A stretch of 16,264 nucleotides of DNA from UBA1724 sp051884615 (lineage in GTDB: Bacteria; Verrucomicrobiota; Lentisphaeria; Oligosphaerales; Oligosphaeraceae). Shown piece by piece: positions 14,840-16,264 of the stretch. The DNA is taken from positions 1 to 16,264 of the forward strand of contig JBJEVT010000020.1 of assembly GCA_051884615.1 (NCBI GenBank), read 5' to 3'. Each line of letters opens with the position of its first letter. Position 1 is the stretch's first letter. Made by a program: the position numbers and the translations under genes. The notes beneath the pieces are model-generated. The model was not told where the DNA came from. It was given only the letters and a program-made list of their open reading frames with translations, and ran no database searches.

Positions 14840-14880
14840 GTTACATTCCATGTCAAATCATTTTACAGATGGAATGTAAC
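14840..14880 (-). promoter_or_regulatory. Operator-like inverted repeat upstream of the efflux operon, with possible -10
   Basis: GTTACATTCCAT (14840-14851) is repeated as its exact complement ATGGAATGTAAC (14869-14880), a perfect 12-bp inverted repeat with a 17-bp A/T-rich spacer. On the minus strand the spacer holds TAAAAT (14860-14865; 5 of 6 matches to a -10 box) at the centre of symmetry, though no good -35 box accompanies it. The repeat is 85 bp upstream of the fusion-protein start. This is what a repressor operator straddling a promoter looks like, and TetR/MarR-type control of RND pumps is common. The regulator is not encoded in the window, so the family assignment is inference. A transcript hairpin is an alternative. 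Confidence 0.6.
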
Positions 14881-14953
14881 ACGCCGGAAACGTCCCGACG
14901 CCTCCTTTATTGCCCGTCTATGAAAATTTCCCGAAAAACCCCGGGTTGCCCCC

Positions 14954-15215
14954 GTCTTTCGCCCTGCCCTCCTGCGGGGCTCCGGAGGATTTCCCATTTC
15001 CCCGGGGATTCCCGCCTTCAGTCCTCCGTGTGGTCTGTGTGCCCGCGGCAGCGCCTCCGGGGATAGAGCCGGGACGCCCCCGCCGTCTTTCGCCCTGCCC
15101 TCCCCCGGGGTTCCGGAGGATTTCCCATTTCCCCGGGGATTCCCGCCTTCAGTCCTCCGTGTGGTCTGTGTGCCCGCGGCAGCGCCTCCGGGGATAGAGC
15201 CGGGACGCCCCCGCC
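14954..15215. repeat. Two tandem 131-bp direct repeats
   Basis: Units 14954-15084 and 15085-15215 are each 131 bp and differ at only 3 positions, clustered near base 20-27 of the unit. Each contains GAGGATTTCCCATTTCCCC, CGGGGATTCCCGCCTTC and the segment CGTGTGGTCTGTGTGCCCG. Because 131 is not a multiple of three, any one reading frame changes between units, which argues against a repetitive protein. The array is upstream of the efflux operon, on the far side of its operator. Confidence 0.9.
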
Positions 15216-15411
15216 GTCTAGCGTTCTGGCATCCCTGCGGGGTTCTGGGGGATTTCCCATTCCCCCGGGGTTCCCGCCTTCGACGCCACCCGTCTCGCAC
15301 TCTGTCGTCCCTCCCTCCGTGGTTCTGGAGGATTTCCCATTCCCCCGGGGTTCCCGCCTTCGTCTCCCACCCGTCTTGCGTTTCTTTCCCCCTGCGGGGT
15401 TCTGGAGGCAC
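15216..15411. repeat. Degenerate, shorter units continuing the tandem array
   Basis: Units start at 15216 (76 bp), 15292 (81 bp) and 15373 (about 40 bp, truncated). All share GTCT...GGTTCTGG, and the first two also share GGATTTCCCATTCCCCC and GGGGTTCCCGCCTTC with the 131-bp units. They lack the roughly 55-bp middle segment of those units. The array thus has five units with decreasing similarity from left to right, as if the two left units were recently duplicated. Confidence 0.8.
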
Positions 15412-15697
15412 CCTGGCAGCGAGGGAGCATCAGAGAGACATGGCCGTCGTCGTGGCAAAGAATGGCCGGGAATGACCAAGCGTGAATAGGAATTTCGAGC
15501 GTTGGCTGCCCATGAGATTGTAGTCCTCCCGATCCGTATTACGGTGAGGGCGGCAGGGTGGGGGGCGCGGGGAAACCGATTACCCCGCGCGCGTGTGCTC
15601 ACGCGCGAGAAGCGAGCGAGGGGATGCGAGATTGATGACAGGGGCAAGGATTTTCGGTCAACCCGAGGGGCGGGAAATATCATCGTGGCTTCCGTGG
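15412..15697. other. Unique non-coding stretch between the two repeat regions
   Basis: I see no credible gene on either strand. Open frames here run into flanking repeats and have no recognisable protein features. The stretch contains an 11-bp palindrome CCGTATTACGG (15534-15544) and the two hairpins annotated at 15565-15607. It does not resemble tmRNA, SRP RNA or RNase P RNA by eye. Confidence 0.5.
15565..15607. other. Two overlapping perfect 8-bp hairpins
   Basis: GCGCGGGG (15565-15572) pairs with CCCCGCGC (15583-15590) around a 10-base A-rich loop, and CGCGCGTG (15588-15595) pairs with CACGCGCG (15600-15607) around TGCT. They share bases 15588-15590, so the complete stems cannot form together. 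Whether they act in RNA, in DNA or not at all is unknown. Confidence 0.6.
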
Positions 15698-15769
15698 GGT
15701 GCCCGGCAGGGTATTCTTTCATTCAGGAGAATAGAGGGGCTAGAGGGGCTGGGAGGGGAGCTAGAAATC
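15698..15769. repeat. Repeat module A, copy 1
   Basis: This 72-bp segment runs from GGTGCCCGGCAGGG to GGAGCTAGAAATC and recurs without any difference at 16034-16105, 336 bp away. Inside it are two GAGGGGCT steps. It is directly followed by module B copy 1. Its function is unknown; exact identity implies recent duplication or gene conversion. Confidence 0.95.
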
Positions 15770-15791
15770 TAGGAGTTACTTCCTCATGGAT

Positions 15792-15850
15792 AGAACCGGG
15801 GGCGTTCCCGGGCGGGTCATCCCGCCCGGGGAAGTTGGGCCGGGGCGCCT
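15792..15850. repeat. Repeat module B, copy 1 (hairpin-forming)
   Basis: The module runs AGAACCGGGGGCGTTCCCGG to GGGGCGCCT and is 59 bp. It contains a perfect 10-bp stem, CCCGGGCGGG (15807-15816) with CCCGCCCGGG (15821-15830), around the loop TCAT. A weaker match continues to the left (TTACTTCC). Related copies are at 15964 and 16136. Confidence 0.85.
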
Positions 15851-15863
15851 AGGGAAAGCTCCT

Positions 15864-15892
15864 CTAGTATCATAGGAAGCGGGGGGGAGATT
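15864..15892. repeat. Repeat module C, copy 1
   Basis: CTAGTATCATAGGAAGC followed by a G-run and AGATT. Copy 2 starts 62 bp to the right at 15926 and differs only in G-run length (7 versus 6). It lies between modules B1 and B2. Confidence 0.8.
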
Positions 15893-15925
15893 TCATCGGA
15901 ACGCCCCCCAGCCGTCACTCAATCG

Positions 15926-15953
15926 CTAGTATCATAGGAAGCGGGGGGAGATT
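15926..15953. repeat. Repeat module C, copy 2
   Basis: The same CTAGTATCATAGGAAGC-G6-AGATT element, leading directly into TACCTCCC and module B copy 2. Together with copy 1 it bounds a 62-bp segment holding the unique sequence TCATCGGAACGCCCC. Confidence 0.8.
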
Positions 15954-15963
15954 ACCTCCCAAA

Positions 15964-16022
15964 AGAACCGGGGGCGTTCCCGGGCGGGCTTGCCCGGCCA
16001 GGGAAAGTTGCCCGGGGCGCCT
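15964..16022. repeat. Repeat module B, copy 2 (hairpin-forming)
   Basis: 59 bp, from AGAACCGGGGGCG to GGGGCGCCT, the same length as copy 1. The stem is shorter: CCGGGC (15980-15985) with GCCCGG (15992-15997) around GGGCTT. The left shoulder ATTACCTCCC matches the shoulders of copies 1 and 3. Confidence 0.85.
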
Positions 16023-16033
16023 GCCGGAAAGGT

Positions 16034-16105
16034 GGTGCCCGGCAGGGTATTCTTTCATTCAGGAGAATAGAGGGGCTAGAGGGGCTGGGAGGGGAGCTAG
16101 AAATC
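16034..16105. repeat. Repeat module A, copy 2
   Basis: 72 bp identical to 15698-15769. It sits between module B copies 2 and 3, and as in copy 1, a B module follows on its right. Confidence 0.95.
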
Positions 16106-16135
16106 CAGACAGCAGCGGGGAGGTTGCCTCCTAGA

Positions 16136-16190
16136 AGAACCGGGGGGCGTGCCCGGGCGGGCTTGCCCGGCAGGGGAAGTTGTCCGGGGG
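16136..16190. repeat. Repeat module B, copy 3 (hairpin-forming, diverged right end)
   Basis: AGAACCGGGGGGCGTGCCCGG to TGTCCGGGGG, about 55 bp. It has the stem CCGGGC (16153-16158) with GCCCGG (16165-16170) around GGGCTT, as in copy 2. The shoulder GTTGCCTCC precedes it. The right end GGGGCGCCT of the other copies is not conserved. Confidence 0.75.
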
Positions 16191-16200
16191 GAAGCCAGAG

Positions 16201-16234
16201 GGAGAGAGTGCTCCGGCAGGAGCTTTCTCTCTCC
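16201..16234. other. Long imperfect hairpin at the window edge
   Basis: GGAGAGAG-T-GCTCC (16201-16214) pairs with GGAGC-TTT-CTCTCTCC (16219-16234) around a 4-base loop, 13 pairs with a small internal bulge. There is no T-tract on either strand, so it is not a typical intrinsic terminator. It may belong to a gene or element beyond the right edge. Confidence 0.5.
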
Positions 16235-16264
16235 GTGGAGCCTCCCGGGGACAACAAGGCATCC

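Noticed and set aside
14901..14909. Near-perfect Shine-Dalgarno sequence TAAAGGAGG on the minus strand
   Set aside because: No ATG, GTG or TTG follows within 4-13 bases, so it is probably chance.
11681..14923. A 1080-codon open frame on the plus strand
   Set aside because: It is antisense to the RND permease and fusion protein, His/Gly/Asp-rich with no motif, and explained by codon bias of the real genes.
14954..15411. Possible CRISPR array
   Set aside because: Units are 76-131 bp and unequal, the conserved core is not separated by unique spacers of constant length, and no cas gene is present.
14863..15722. Minus-strand open frames with repeated GIPGEMGNPPEP-like peptides
   Set aside because: They come from the tandem DNA repeats. 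Because the unit is 131 bp, the frame shifts between units, and the same peptide appears in different frames. No ribosome site or known domain supports a gene.
15502..15852. A 116-codon open frame on the plus strand
   Set aside because: It spans the hairpins and modules A and B, has no recognisable domain and an Arg/Gly-rich composition typical of GC-rich noncoding sequence.
15952..16257. A 101-codon open frame on the minus strand
   Set aside because: It covers modules B2, A2 and B3 and is Pro/Ser-rich without any motif.

Overview
All genes in this 16.3 kb window lie on the minus strand. The DNA is GC-rich, and long stop-free frames opposite the genes are a by-product of that. An RND efflux pump with its membrane fusion protein, a membrane-anchored PpiD/SurA-like chaperone and a large exported protease point to a Gram-negative, double-membrane bacterium. 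The gingipain-like (C25) protease with paired C-terminal 'GWNL' modules and the unusual MnmA variant make me think of the Lentisphaerota/Verrucomicrobiota side of the PVC group. That placement is a low-confidence inference; no 16S or other phylogenetic marker is present.

Layout from the right edge, in the direction of transcription. Positions 14881-16264 hold no credible gene but a dense set of repeats: a modular A/B/C mosaic at 15698-16190, two overlapping GC hairpins at 15565-15607, and a tandem array at 14954-15411 whose first two 131-bp units differ at only 3 positions. At 14840-14880 a perfect 12-bp inverted repeat with a 17-bp spacer marks a likely operator for the efflux operon: membrane fusion protein (13568-14755), then RND permease (10403-13564), 3 bp apart. 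No outer-membrane channel gene or regulator is visible beside them.

Next comes a recognisable promoter (10286-10314), then tRNA-Lys(UUU) and rpmB (ribosomal protein L28), probably one transcript ending at a strong intrinsic terminator (9703-9739). Only about 36 bp beyond that terminator begins rpe (ribulose-phosphate 3-epimerase), followed by the 830-residue PpiD/SurA-like protein and two GC-rich hairpins.

The last block has a 1469-residue exported protein, then mnmA, then a Bax inhibitor-1 family membrane protein that runs off the left edge. The 1469-residue protein combines a C25 cysteine protease with an intact-looking His/Cys dyad, one EF-hand loop, an M14 carboxypeptidase-like domain that has lost its zinc ligands, a carboxypeptidase-regulatory-like domain and two GWNL modules. 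The mnmA product lacks the usual catalytic cysteine.

Most genes are housekeeping or envelope functions. The least ordinary items are the C25/pseudo-M14 fusion, the Cys-less MnmA, the operator-like repeat and the mosaic of intergenic repeats. I found no clear evidence of a new defence or mobile system.
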